Assembly: GCA_028819945.1 (NCBI GenBank)
Contig: JAPPKQ010000481.1
Coordinates: 1-8,575, forward strand
DNA from: a bacterium
GTDB lineage: Bacteria > Actinomycetota > Acidimicrobiia > Acidimicrobiales > CATQHL01
Length of the DNA stretch: 8,575 nucleotides
Reading direction: 5' to 3'
Positions 1-5,602 of this stretch are shown piece after piece. Position 1 is the stretch's first letter, and every line of letters starts with the position of its first letter. The notes under the pieces were generated by a model. The model saw nothing but the letters and a program-made list of their open reading frames with translations, was not told the origin of the DNA and did no database searches. The translations under genes were made by a program, and so were the position numbers.

Positions 1-366
1 ACGGTGGCCGTGTTCACCCGGCACGCCGCGGCCGCCCCCTACCCCGCTTTCGGCCGGGGCGCGAGCGCCTACGACAAATTCAACGGCGACCGCACCCTGC
101 CGGGCGCCGCCGCCACCCTGGGCCCGCTCGACGAGCCGCCGTTCTACGCCGTGGCGATCCGCATCGGGGCCCTCGGCACCTCCGGCGGTCCCCGCACCGA
201 CGAAAGGGGAAGGGTCCTGGACCGCAGCGGCACGGGCATCCCAGGCCTGTGGGCCGCCGGCAACGTGATGGCCGCCCCCACCGCCACCGTCTACGGCGGA
301 GCCGGCGGCACCCTCGGCCCCGCCATGACCTTCGGCTACCTAGCCGGCCGCGACGCCGCCAACTAG
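1..366 (+). CDS. FAD-dependent oxidoreductase, 3-ketosteroid dehydrogenase-like (C-terminal fragment)
   Basis: The frame is open from the first base and ends at TAG 364-366, so only the last 121 residues are present and the start lies outside the window. The segment resembles the end of FAD_binding_2 flavoproteins, closest in pattern to 3-oxosteroid 1-dehydrogenases: PPFYAV, then GTSGGPRTDERGRVLD, then IPGLWAAGNVMA, then a GAGGTLGPAMTFGYLAGR block that closes the FAD site. In the family the PPFYA.. and AAGN...YPGAG.T.GPA blocks line the flavin and substrate pocket. Steroid ring A 1,2-dehydrogenation would be the reaction if it is a true KstD, but fumarate reductase-like and other FAD_binding_2 enzymes share much of this tail, so the substrate is not settled. 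It is convergent with the VapC-type gene downstream. The family call is firm, the substrate weak. Confidence 0.8.
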   Translation, partial: TVAVFTRHAAAAPYPAFGRGASAYDKFNGDRTLPGAAATLGPLDEPPFYAVAIRIGALGTSGGPRTDERGRVLDRSGTGIPGLWAAGNVMAAPTATVYGGAGGTLGPAMTFGYLAGRDAAN

Positions 367-410
367 CGTCCACGACTCGAAGACACCGCTGACGGCCGAG
401 AGCACTGTGC

Positions 411-445
411 TCGCCGTCATTCCGGCGAAGGCCGGAATCCAGGGC
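411..445. repeat. Dispersed palindromic repeat of the 'VIPAKAGIQ' type
   Basis: The core ATTCCGGCGAAGGCCGGAAT at 419-438 is a perfect 8-bp stem (ATTCCGGC/GCCGGAAT) with a GAAG loop, flanked by GTC on the left and CCAG on the right. This is the form of the widespread intergenic repeat whose spurious translations read VIPAKAGIQ on one strand and LDSGLRRNDG on the other; both peptides are produced here. It lies between two convergent genes, 50 bp after the flavoprotein stop and about 40 bp beyond the VapC stop. The hairpin could fold in RNA from either strand and so might also protect or end both transcripts, but there is no T-tract. Only one copy is in the window, so its dispersed nature is inferred from its recognised form. 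Confidence 0.75.
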
Positions 446-476
446 CTCAGCGGCGCAACCTGCCCACCGCGGAGCC

Positions 477-902
477 TCAGGACACGGCCACGACGTCGAC
501 GAGGTCCCGCAGGTGCGCGAAATCCGCTTCGTTGCAGGTGTAGACGGCGAGGTCATTCGCCAGTGCTACCGCGGCGATCAGCAGGTCGGTGGCACGCGCT
601 CCCCGCGGCTTGCGGTCTACTTCGAGTGTGGCGGCGTAGATCCGGGCATACGCACGCGCCGCGTCCGTATCGAAGGGCAGAGCATCGAACCCCGCCCGTG
701 CCCGCAGGAGCACGTCGAGGCGTCTGGCGTGCTCGGCCGGGGTCGGAGCGGACAGCGGGCCGCTCGCCAACTCGGCGAGGGTGATGGTCGACACGGCGGA
801 CACATCGGGGAGTGGTCCGCGGAACCGCCCCGCCCCAACGCTGTAGAGCTCGATCAGGACCGACGTGTCGAGAAGGCCACGCGACCGGACTTCCTCAGAC
901 AT
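477..902 (-). CDS. vapC: PIN-domain ribonuclease toxin, VapC type
   Basis: A 141-residue PIN-domain protein of usual VapC length; PIN toxins are Mg-dependent endoribonucleases that cut tRNA, rRNA or mRNA when their antitoxin is lost. All four expected acidic residues are visible (numbered from ATG 902): Asp12 in LLDTSVLIEL, Glu44 in TLAELASG, Asp106 in ATDLLIAA and Asp127 in CNEADF, the last block being the usual T.N..DF end of the fold with Cys inserted before Asn. The fold looks intact, so the toxin is probably active. The gene follows the Phd-type antitoxin with a 38-bp gap. A GTG at 914 adds four residues and is possible; neither start has a good Shine-Dalgarno, so ATG was preferred because it starts close to the first PIN strand. 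It is probably expressed from the antitoxin promoter. Confidence 0.9.
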   Translation of the reverse strand: MSEEVRSRGLLDTSVLIELYSVGAGRFRGPLPDVSAVSTITLAELASGPLSAPTPAEHARRLDVLLRARAGFDALPFDTDAARAYARIYAATLEVDRKPRGARATDLLIAAVALANDLAVYTCNEADFAHLRDLVDVVAVS

Positions 903-940
903 GGGGCGGCTCACGCCTGTGGTGGTCCAACCTCAGCTGC

Positions 941-1201
941 TCAGAACCGCGGCTCGATCGACTGGTCCAGGATGGCGTCGACGTCGGCCCGGAACTGCTC
1001 GTAGTCGAGCGGCGAACCGCCGACGAACATTTCGACCACCTCGTCGGCCGGCACGTAGCGGCGCTGCCTGATCGGGAGAAGCTCGCCGATTGGGACGCCG
1101 TTGCGCGTCACAACGAAGCTCTCACCGCGGTCGAGTGCCCGCATGATCTCCCCGCTCTCGTTGCGGAGTCGCCGCTGGGTGAGTTCGGTCATCCGGCCCA
1201 T
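941..1201 (-). CDS. Phd/YefM-family antitoxin
   Basis: An 86-residue protein with the Phd/YefM N-terminal DNA-binding fold: LTQRRLRNESGEIMRAL then GESFVVTRNGVPIGELLPI, matching the family pattern of (R/E)xNxSGEhhR...GEphhVTpRGpPVAELhP. The C-terminal part from about residue 47 (VPADEVVEMF...DYEQFRADVDAILDQ) is the variable toxin-neutralising tail, which becomes ordered on the PIN partner. It precedes the VapC gene in the usual antitoxin-first order. Three starts are in frame: GTG 1207, ATG 1201 and ATG 1192. ATG 1201 was chosen because an extended -10 (TGC-TACGAT, 1216-1208) ends exactly six bases before it, which fits a leaderless mRNA, and no SD is seen. The product most likely represses its own operon through the palindrome at 1211-1226. 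Phd antitoxins paired with PIN toxins are well known, so the mixed family names are not themselves odd. Confidence 0.9.
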   Translation of the reverse strand: MGRMTELTQRRLRNESGEIMRALDRGESFVVTRNGVPIGELLPIRQRRYVPADEVVEMFVGGSPLDYEQFRADVDAILDQSIEPRF

Positions 1202-1207
1202 GGCCAC

Positions 1208-1216
1208 ATCGTAGCA
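1208..1216 (-). promoter_or_regulatory. Extended -10 promoter of the Phd-vapC operon, leaderless geometry
   Basis: Read on the minus strand, TGC followed by TACGAT gives a TGn-TANNNT extended -10. The next six bases are GTGGCC and then ATG at 1201, so transcription would start at or next to the A of the start codon. No convincing TTGACA-like -35 lies 16-19 bp upstream, which extended -10 promoters often lack. The element sits inside the palindromic operator. Confidence 0.55.
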
Positions 1217-1226
1217 CGCGTGCTAC
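1211..1226. promoter_or_regulatory. 16-bp perfect palindrome, likely antitoxin operator
   Basis: GTAGCACGCGTGCTAC is self-complementary over all 16 bases. It ends nine bases before the chosen Phd start and covers the first part of the extended -10, so a bound dimer would block RNA polymerase. Phd/YefM and VapBC complexes typically bind short palindromes of this kind at their own promoter, often with GTGCTAC-like or TGTACA-like half-sites. Autoregulation is an inference from position and symmetry. Confidence 0.7.
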
Positions 1227-1255
1227 AGACATGAGCCGGCCGCCCACCCGCCCGG

Positions 1256-1278
1256 GTCGCGGTCAGGCCGGCCGCGAC
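1256..1278 (-). terminator. GC-rich hairpin behind the solitary antitoxin
   Basis: GTCGCGG (1256-1262) and CCGCGAC (1272-1278) form a perfect 7-bp stem with a 9-base loop, starting five bases after the TAG of the solitary antitoxin on the minus strand. There is no U-tract, so it is at best an actinobacterial-style terminator or a 3' stabiliser. It would partly insulate the two antitoxin units. Stems of this size are easy to find by chance in GC-rich DNA. Confidence 0.35.
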
Positions 1279-1282
1279 ATCT

Positions 1283-1468
1283 CTAGCGGTCGGTGGAAGC
1301 TCCTTCGTCGCAGAGGACTCCGGCAGCGAGCGCACCATCAAGCACGCCGCGGTCGAAGCCCTGCCGGATCGAGTCGTTCACGGCCTGCTCGAAGCTGATG
1401 CCGCGGGTCGCCATCCGGTGGCGGATCATCTGCTCGGTGTCGAGCGCGAAATCCACAGTCCTGCGCAC
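1283..1468 (-). CDS. Solitary VapB-like (ribbon-helix-helix) antitoxin
   Basis: A 61-residue protein starting RRTVDF, an N-terminal DNA-binding strand typical of VapB/RHH antitoxins (M-R-T-T-h-D-h-D), followed by a helix LDTEQMIRHRMATRGI and the SFEQAVNDSIRQGF helix seen in many VapB proteins. The tail to residue 61 is short and carries acidic patches (CDEGASTD). The frame is open upstream to 1732 and has ATGs at 1522, 1519 and 1507, but GTG 1468 was chosen: it places the family motif at the very N-terminus and follows an extended -10 (TGT-TATCGT) by exactly six bases. No PIN gene follows directly; the next minus-strand genes are a complete Phd-VapC pair. It could be a cast-off antitoxin, a modulator of the neighbouring pair, or a partner for a toxin elsewhere. 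Antitoxin call moderately firm; role unknown. Confidence 0.65.
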   Translation of the reverse strand: MRRTVDFALDTEQMIRHRMATRGISFEQAVNDSIRQGFDRGVLDGALAAGVLCDEGASTDR

Positions 1469-1474
1469 CGTTTC

Positions 1475-1483
1475 ACGATAACA
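1475..1483 (-). promoter_or_regulatory. Extended -10 promoter of the solitary antitoxin, leaderless geometry
   Basis: On the minus strand TGT then TATCGT makes an extended -10, followed by GAAACG and then GTG at 1468. The spacing puts +1 on the first base of the start codon. A weak TTCAGA at 1504-1499 lies 18 bp upstream as a possible -35. The same geometry is seen at the Phd gene, which strengthens both calls. Confidence 0.5.
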
Positions 1484-1526
1484 GCGGCCCCACGGCGTTC
1501 TGAACATGGCGTTTGACATCATTTGA

Positions 1527-1540
1527 GTGACGTTAGTCAC
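1527..1540. promoter_or_regulatory. Inverted repeat GTGAC-N4-GTCAC
   Basis: GTGACGTTAGTCAC is a 5-bp inverted repeat around GTTA in a locally AT-richer patch. It lies 59 bp upstream of the solitary antitoxin start and 237 bp before the binding-protein start, so it could be an operator for either side. No factor can be assigned. Confidence 0.35.
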
Positions 1541-1569
1541 GCCGCGCGGCAGCCGGGTCCCGAGCAACA

Positions 1570-1586
1570 AAGCGCTTGAGAGCGCT
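1570..1586. promoter_or_regulatory. Paired AGCGCT boxes, possible LacI-family-like operator
   Basis: AAGCGCTT (1570-1577) is an 8-bp palindrome and a second AGCGCT follows at 1581-1586, giving two boxes whose centres are 10 bp apart. LacI-family regulators of sugar uptake commonly bind palindromes with a central CG such as AAnCGnTT or AGCGCT. A TTGAGA at 1576-1581 could be a -35, but no good -10 follows at 17 bp. Position upstream of a CUT2 operon makes the guess reasonable but it is unproven. Confidence 0.35.
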
Positions 1587-1726
1587 GGCAGTTCCCGCAC
1601 TATCGGCCGTGCGACGCGTATTGAGTAGGTACCGACCCCGCGACACGACGGAGGTGACCCGCCCCGCCGGGCGATGGCGGATTGCCCTATTCGGCACGCG
1701 GTGCTGCCGGCGCCCCGAAACGTGAT

Positions 1727-1750
1727 ATCCACCGCGCGACTAGGGTGGAT
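1727..1750 (+). promoter_or_regulatory. Candidate promoter/operator of the transport-hyu operon
   Basis: ATCCACC (1727-1733) and GGTGGAT (1744-1750) are a perfect 7-bp inverted repeat with a 10-base spacer. A TANNNT element, TAGGGT at 1741-1746, overlaps the right arm; such -10 sequences are common in high-GC actinobacteria. Transcription would begin near 1753 and give a leader of about 24 bases that still holds the SD. No -35 match is seen, so an activator or an extended contact would be needed. The overlap of arm and -10 would suit repression. Confidence 0.35.
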
Positions 1751-1765
1751 CGAGCGACCTGACCT

Positions 1766-1774
1766 AGGGGGGAG
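1766..1774 (+). promoter_or_regulatory. Ribosome binding site of the binding-protein gene
   Basis: AGGGGGGAG precedes ATG 1777. Pairing through AGGGG leaves six bases to the start, while GGAG would leave only two, so the first register is likely used. It fixes ATG 1777 as the start. Confidence 0.7.
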
Positions 1775-1776
1775 TC

Positions 1777-3021
1777 ATGAGATCGTCGAAACGACTGTTT
1801 GTGTATGCCGTCGCACTCTTCGCGGTGTTCGCCTTGATAGCGGTGTCCTGCGGGGAGGACGAGGCTGAGAGCAGCCAGCCCGCAGTTCAACCAGCCCCGG
1901 CGCCGTCGCCGGATCCCGCACCTGAGCCCCCGCCGCCTGAGCCGGCGCCGTCGCCGGATCCCGCACCTGAGCCCCCGCCGCCTGAGCCCCCGCCGCCCGA
2001 CCCGATGGCAGAGTGCGTCGCCGATGCCGAAGCCGCGGTGGCGGCCGGCCAGCAGCCGATTCCCGTCCTCGGCCCGGCGAGGCCATTGGACATGTCGGCG
2101 CTCGCCGGTAAGAGCATCTGGAACATCCTGATCTTCACCAACGAGTTCACCGGTGCGGTGACCGCCGGACTCGAGGAGGCGGCCGCCGAGGCAGGGATCG
2201 ACGTGACGATCTTCGACGGCCAGGGAGATCCGAGCGAGTGGAACCTCGGTGTCGAGCAGGCCATCGCCCAAGGCGCCGACGCGATCATCCTGCAGGCCGT
2301 CGCCCCGGGTGCGGTGTCCGCCCCGCTGGCGGATGCTGCCGATGCAGGTATCGCCGTGGTCGACATCTTCAACGGCAGCTTCGATCAGCCGCTGCCGGCC
2401 GGCGTGTTCGCCCACGTCGCTCCCGACTTCCGGGCGAGCGGCGAGTTGATGGCCAACTGGATGCTGGCCGACTCGGGCTGCGACGTGCGCGCCGCCATCT
2501 TCGGCATCCGCGCCCTGCCGCTGCACGACGACATGATGGTGGCGGCGGCGGCCACGATCGAGGCGGCCTGCGACTGCAAGGCTGTGCTCGAGGACGTGGA
2601 CCCGACCACGATCGGTAGTGACTTCGCCCCCAACGTCAGTGCCGTGCTTGGACGCGAGGGCGACATCAACTACCTGTTCCCGGTCTGGGACGGGTTGATG
2701 CCGCTGGCCAAGACGGCCGCCGAGGGATTCGACGTCAAGTTCCTCGGCCACGACGGTGTCTCGTCGAACCTCGACGACATCCGCGCTGGCGGCCCGGGGG
2801 CGCAGTCCGCCACGGGAGCCTTCCCGCCGAACGAGTGGATCGGCTGGGCGCTGCTCGACCAGGTCGGCCGGGCGCTGGCCGGTGAGGAGGCTCTCGACTG
2901 GGTCGTACCGCACGCCGCGATCGACAGCAGCAACGTCGGCCCGAGCAACGACCAACTCGGACCGTACGCAGATTGGGCCAATTACCAGGACACCTTCCGC
3001 GAGGCCTGGGGTCTCGGCTAG
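1777..3021 (+). CDS. Lipoprotein substrate-binding protein of a sugar-type ABC importer
   Basis: A 414-residue exported receptor. Residues 1-24 are a signal peptide (KR near the N-terminus, then a hydrophobic AVALFAVFALIAV), ending in a lipobox AVSC with Cys25 as the lipid anchor; Ala at -3 is less usual than Leu. Residues 26-76 are an acidic then Pro-rich tether with a perfect 15-residue tandem repeat. The folded part from about residue 85 has the type I periplasmic-binding pattern of RbsB-like proteins: NEFTGAVTAGLEEAAAEAGIDVTIFDGQGD, then QAIAQGADAIILQAV and IAVVDIFNG in the first lobe, and YLFPVWDGLMPLAKTAAEGFDVKFLGHDG in the second. It would capture solute at the cell surface and deliver it to the permease 27-30 bp downstream. 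Linkage to HyuA/HyuB argues against a plain sugar, but the ligand cannot be read from sequence. First gene of the operon. Confidence 0.9.
   Translation: MRSSKRLFVYAVALFAVFALIAVSCGEDEAESSQPAVQPAPAPSPDPAPEPPPPEPAPSPDPAPEPPPPEPPPPDPMAECVADAEAAVAAGQQPIPVLGPARPLDMSALAGKSIWNILIFTNEFTGAVTAGLEEAAAEAGIDVTIFDGQGDPSEWNLGVEQAIAQGADAIILQAVAPGAVSAPLADAADAGIAVVDIFNGSFDQPLPAGVFAHVAPDFRASGELMANWMLADSGCDVRAAIFGIRALPLHDDMMVAAAATIEAACDCKAVLEDVDPTTIGSDFAPNVSAVLGREGDINYLFPVWDGLMPLAKTAAEGFDVKFLGHDGVSSNLDDIRAGGPGAQSATGAFPPNEWIGWALLDQVGRALAGEEALDWVVPHAAIDSSNVGPSNDQLGPYADWANYQDTFREAWGLG
1897..1986 (+). repeat. Two perfect tandem 45-bp copies coding a Pro-rich tether
   Basis: Copies at 1897-1941 and 1942-1986 are identical at every base and each codes PAPSPDPAPEPPPPE. 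A further partial run of CCG/CCC codons follows to 2004. Full identity including third positions points to recent duplication or ongoing length change by slippage or recombination. The unit is in frame, so changes in copy number would alter only the length of the tether between lipid anchor and binding domain. Confidence 0.95.
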
Positions 3022-3051
3022 GAGTACCGCCTCGGCCGGAGGGCCGGCGTG

Positions 3052-4062
3052 ATGACGCCGGCCGGCGAGGGTTCGCGCGTGCCGTCTGAGGCCCGCGGCT
3101 CCGGCGACCGGGACCGGCCGTGGACCGACCTGCTGGCCCGCCACGGCGGCCGCTACGCGCTCGTCTTCGTGCTCGGCGCGTTCATCGCCACGTTCGCCAT
3201 CTGGCTCCCAGACAAGTTCTGGACCGAGGCCAACTTCCGGGCCATGGTCAACTCGCAGGCGATCGTCCTGCTGCTGGCCCTCGCGGCGACGATCGTCCTG
3301 CGCACCGGGGACTTCGATCTCTCGATCGCCTCGGTGATGACGCTGACCGCGGCCACATCGGCGGTGATCGTCGAGGACGGGGGGTCGCTGGGGCTCATCT
3401 TCGTCGTGGCCCTCGCGGTCGGCGTCGTCGTGGGCCTGATCAACGGATTCCTGATCGTCAAGGTCGGGGTCAGCTCGTTCATCACGACGCTGGGAATGAT
3501 GACGGCGCTCACGGGGGTCGCCATCGCCGTCACCAACTCGCGCCAGATCTACAACCTCGAAGGGCCGATGCTCACCGTGGCCCGGTACAAGATCCTGGAC
3601 TTCCCGCTGCGCACCTGGTACGGCTGGGCGCTCGTCATCGTGCTCTGGTACGTCTACGAGCGGACGCCGGTCGGTCGCTACCTGCTCTTCATCGGCGGCG
3701 GCCGGGACGCCGCCCGCCTCGCCGGTCTCAACGTCGACGCCATCAGGATGGGCTCCTTCGTGGCCTCGTCGATCGTGGCAGCCCTGACAGGCATCGTGCT
3801 GGCCGGCTTCCTCGGCGGCATCGATCCCAACATCGGCCCGAGTTTCCTGCTCCAGCCGTTCGCCGCGGCATTCCTGGGGGCGACCGCGCTGCACATCGGC
3901 CGGTTCAACGCTGTCGGAACCATCATCGCCATCTACCTGCTGGTCGTCGGGATCACCGGGTTGACGCTGCTGGGCGCCGAGCGCTGGGTCAACGAGGTCT
4001 TCAACGGCGGCGCGCTGGTGCTGGCGGTGATGTTCGCCCGCCTCGTGGGGCGCCGGAGGTAG
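3052..4062 (+). CDS. CUT2-type (RbsC-like) ABC transporter permease
   Basis: A 336-residue membrane protein of the BPD_transp_2 (branched-chain/ribose) permease family. About ten hydrophobic segments can be seen, near residues 35-52, 69-83, 91-107, 113-136, 144-160, 189-203, 234-256, 265-283, 289-308 and 318-332. Family marks are GDFDLSIASVM (86-96; usual form GGIDLSVGS), GLINGFLIVKVGVSSFITTLGM (about 128-149) and TPVGRYLLFIGGGRDAARLAG (205-225), the cytoplasmic coupling loop that meets the ATPase. As in this class, one permease probably forms a homodimer. ATG 3052 was preferred because GGAGGG (3038-3043) lies eight bases upstream; GTG 3049 is possible with five. It is followed after seven bases by the ATPase, whose SD overlaps its stop codon. 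Confidence 0.92.
   Translation: MTPAGEGSRVPSEARGSGDRDRPWTDLLARHGGRYALVFVLGAFIATFAIWLPDKFWTEANFRAMVNSQAIVLLLALAATIVLRTGDFDLSIASVMTLTAATSAVIVEDGGSLGLIFVVALAVGVVVGLINGFLIVKVGVSSFITTLGMMTALTGVAIAVTNSRQIYNLEGPMLTVARYKILDFPLRTWYGWALVIVLWYVYERTPVGRYLLFIGGGRDAARLAGLNVDAIRMGSFVASSIVAALTGIVLAGFLGGIDPNIGPSFLLQPFAAAFLGATALHIGRFNAVGTIIAIYLLVVGITGLTLLGAERWVNEVFNGGALVLAVMFARLVGRRR
4055..4059 (+). promoter_or_regulatory. Ribosome binding site of the ATPase within the permease end
   Basis: GGAGG, continuing into the T of the permease TAG, lies ten bases before ATG 4070. It is inside the last permease codons, so translation of the two genes is likely coupled and the start at 4070 is well supported. Confidence 0.7.
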
Positions 4063-4069
4063 CGGGCAG

Positions 4070-5602
4070 ATGGCTGCGGTGGCCGATCCGGCTCTCGACG
4101 TTCGCTCGGTCAGCAAGCGTTTCGGCGGGGTGCACGCGCTCGTGGCCGTGGACCTCCGGTTGCGGCGCGGCGAGATCCTGGGTCTGGTCGGCGAGAACGG
4201 GTCCGGCAAGTCCACGCTCGTCAAGGTTCTGAGCGGCTATCACACGCCGGAACGGGGCGCGACGGGCGAGGTGTTCGGCCGGCCGTTGTCGTTCCCCGTC
4301 AACAATCCCGGCGAGCTGGGGATCGCCGTCATCCACCAGGATCTGGCGCTGGTCGACGAGATGACCGTCGTCGAGAATCTCGGGGTTTCCTCGGGGTACG
4401 CGTCGTCGGGGTTGCGGCCGGTGCGCTGGCGTCGCGAGCGGTCCAGGAGCGTCGAACTCCTGGAGCGGTTCGGCGTCGACGTGGATCCCGGGGCACGGGT
4501 CGGCGATCTGGCGCCCGCGGAGCGTGCCAGCGTCGCCATCGTGCGGGCGACCCGTGAACTCTCCAGCCACGCGCACCAGCACATCCTGATCCTGGACGAA
4601 CCGACCTCGTATCTCACCGGAGCGGAGGCGCAGCGGGTGATGCGGGTGATGCGCACGGTCGCCGACAGCGGGTCCAGCGTCATCTTCATCAGCCATCATC
4701 TCCACGAGGTCGTGGAGGTCGCCGACCGCGTCGTGGTGCTGCGCGACGGGCGCGTCGTCGCCGACGTCGATGCCGCCACCACGACCGAGGCCCGGATCAT
4801 CGCCCACATGCTCGGCCGCGAGTTGGGCGACTTCTATCCGGCCCGGCTGGATCCGGCCGGCAGCCGAGACGTGGCGATGGTCGCCGAGCACATCACCGGC
4901 GAGATCGTCGACGATCTCTCCTTCGAGTTGCGCCACGGAGAGATCCTGGGTGTCACGGGCCTCGCCGGCATGGGCCAGCAGGAGTTGCCCTACCTGCTCA
5001 CGGGCGTGCAGGCCCCCGCCGCCGGCGTCGCCCGCCGCGGCGACGGTCGGGTGCTGGGTAGATCGCCGGCCGCGACGCTGCGCGCCGGCGTCGTGCTCGT
5101 GCCGGGCAACCGGCAGCGGGACGGCGTCTGGCTGGATGCGACCGCGGCCGAGAACATCTCGCTTCCGGTACTCCGGGAGTACTATCGCCGGGCCTGGCTG
5201 AACGGGCGCGAGGAATCCACGAGGGCGAAGGGCCTCATGCAGATGTTCCGTGTGCAGCCGCCGATCGCCGACCAGAAGGTCTCCAACTTCAGCGGCGGCA
5301 ACCAGCAGAAGATCGTGCTCGCCAAGTGGCTCCAGGGTGAGCCCGACGTGCTGCTGCTGGACGAACCCACCCAGGGCGTGGACGCTGGCGCGCGCAAGGA
5401 GATCCTGGAGATCGTCCGCGCCGCCACCGAGGCGGGGGCCGCCGTGGCGATCTTCTCCTCCGATCTGGAGCAGCTGGCCAACGTCTGCACGCGGGTGCTG
5501 GTGCTTTGGCGCGGGCGCGCCGCGGCCGAACTCGTCGGCGATGAGATCACCGAGGACTCGCTGCTGCAGGCCTGCCAGGGCGAGTCGTCGCTGGTGGCAT
5601 GA
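4070..5602 (+). CDS. Two-domain sugar-type ABC importer ATPase (RbsA/MglA class)
   Basis: A 510-residue cytoplasmic protein with two fused nucleotide-binding domains, the usual length for RbsA. Domain 1 has an intact Walker A GENGSGKST (41-49), a Q-loop IHQD near residue 89, a Walker B ILILDEPT (172-179) and H-loop ISHH, but its signature is only LAPAERASV. Domain 2 (from about residue 275) has a degenerate P-loop GVTGLAGMGQQEL without the Lys-Ser/Thr, yet a good signature FSGGNQQK (407-414) and Walker B VLLLDEPT (427-434). In the head-to-tail dimer this leaves one full ATP site, domain 1 Walker A with domain 2 signature, a known asymmetry of this class. It powers uptake through the preceding permease. 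Its TGA overlaps the ATG of hyuA in ATGA, so the importer and the enzyme are translationally coupled. Confidence 0.95.
   Translation: MAAVADPALDVRSVSKRFGGVHALVAVDLRLRRGEILGLVGENGSGKSTLVKVLSGYHTPERGATGEVFGRPLSFPVNNPGELGIAVIHQDLALVDEMTVVENLGVSSGYASSGLRPVRWRRERSRSVELLERFGVDVDPGARVGDLAPAERASVAIVRATRELSSHAHQHILILDEPTSYLTGAEAQRVMRVMRTVADSGSSVIFISHHLHEVVEVADRVVVLRDGRVVADVDAATTTEARIIAHMLGRELGDFYPARLDPAGSRDVAMVAEHITGEIVDDLSFELRHGEILGVTGLAGMGQQELPYLLTGVQAPAAGVARRGDGRVLGRSPAATLRAGVVLVPGNRQRDGVWLDATAAENISLPVLREYYRRAWLNGREESTRAKGLMQMFRVQPPIADQKVSNFSGGNQQKIVLAKWLQGEPDVLLLDEPTQGVDAGARKEILEIVRAATEAGAAVAIFSSDLEQLANVCTRVLVLWRGRAAAELVGDEITEDSLLQACQGESSLVA

Larger units (their letters stand above)
1469..1776. 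other. Divergent control region between toxin-antitoxin island and transport operon
   Basis: About 308 bp without a supported gene. From left to right it contains the solitary-antitoxin promoter (1475-1483), a GTGAC-GTTA-GTCAC inverted repeat (1527-1540), two AGCGCT boxes one helical turn apart (1571-1586), a second inverted repeat overlapping a -10-like TAGGGT (1727-1750) and the SD of the binding-protein gene. The stretch 1501-1540 is less GC-rich than its surroundings. No RNA gene or regulator gene was found, so the regulator of the transport operon must lie elsewhere. Confidence 0.6.

Noticed and set aside
419..438. CRISPR repeat or attachment site
   Set aside because: Only one copy, no spacers, no tRNA or integrase nearby; its form matches the known dispersed palindrome.
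407..784. A plus-strand frame beginning VIPAKAGIQ under the vapC gene
   Set aside because: The start is the dispersed repeat and the rest is Arg-rich antisense of the PIN toxin.
1235..1275. Direct GCCGGCCGC copies at 1235-1243 and 1267-1275
   Set aside because: Short GC-only words expected by chance in such DNA; no element boundaries or target duplications.
1513..1541. Perfect TTGACA at 1513-1518 as a -35 for the transport operon
   Set aside because: No -10-like hexamer occurs 16-18 bp downstream on the plus strand (GTCACG is there).
1469..1732. N-terminal extension of the solitary antitoxin to residue 149
   Set aside because: The added 88 residues have no family similarity and would place the RRTVDF DNA-binding strand in the middle; the extended -10 before GTG 1468 explains the start better.
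1687..4224. An 845-codon open frame on the minus strand across the receptor and permease genes
   Set aside because: It runs antisense to two well-recognised genes, is full of Arg/Asp/Gly/Val/His low-complexity stretches typical of the complement of GC-rich codons, and shows no known domain.
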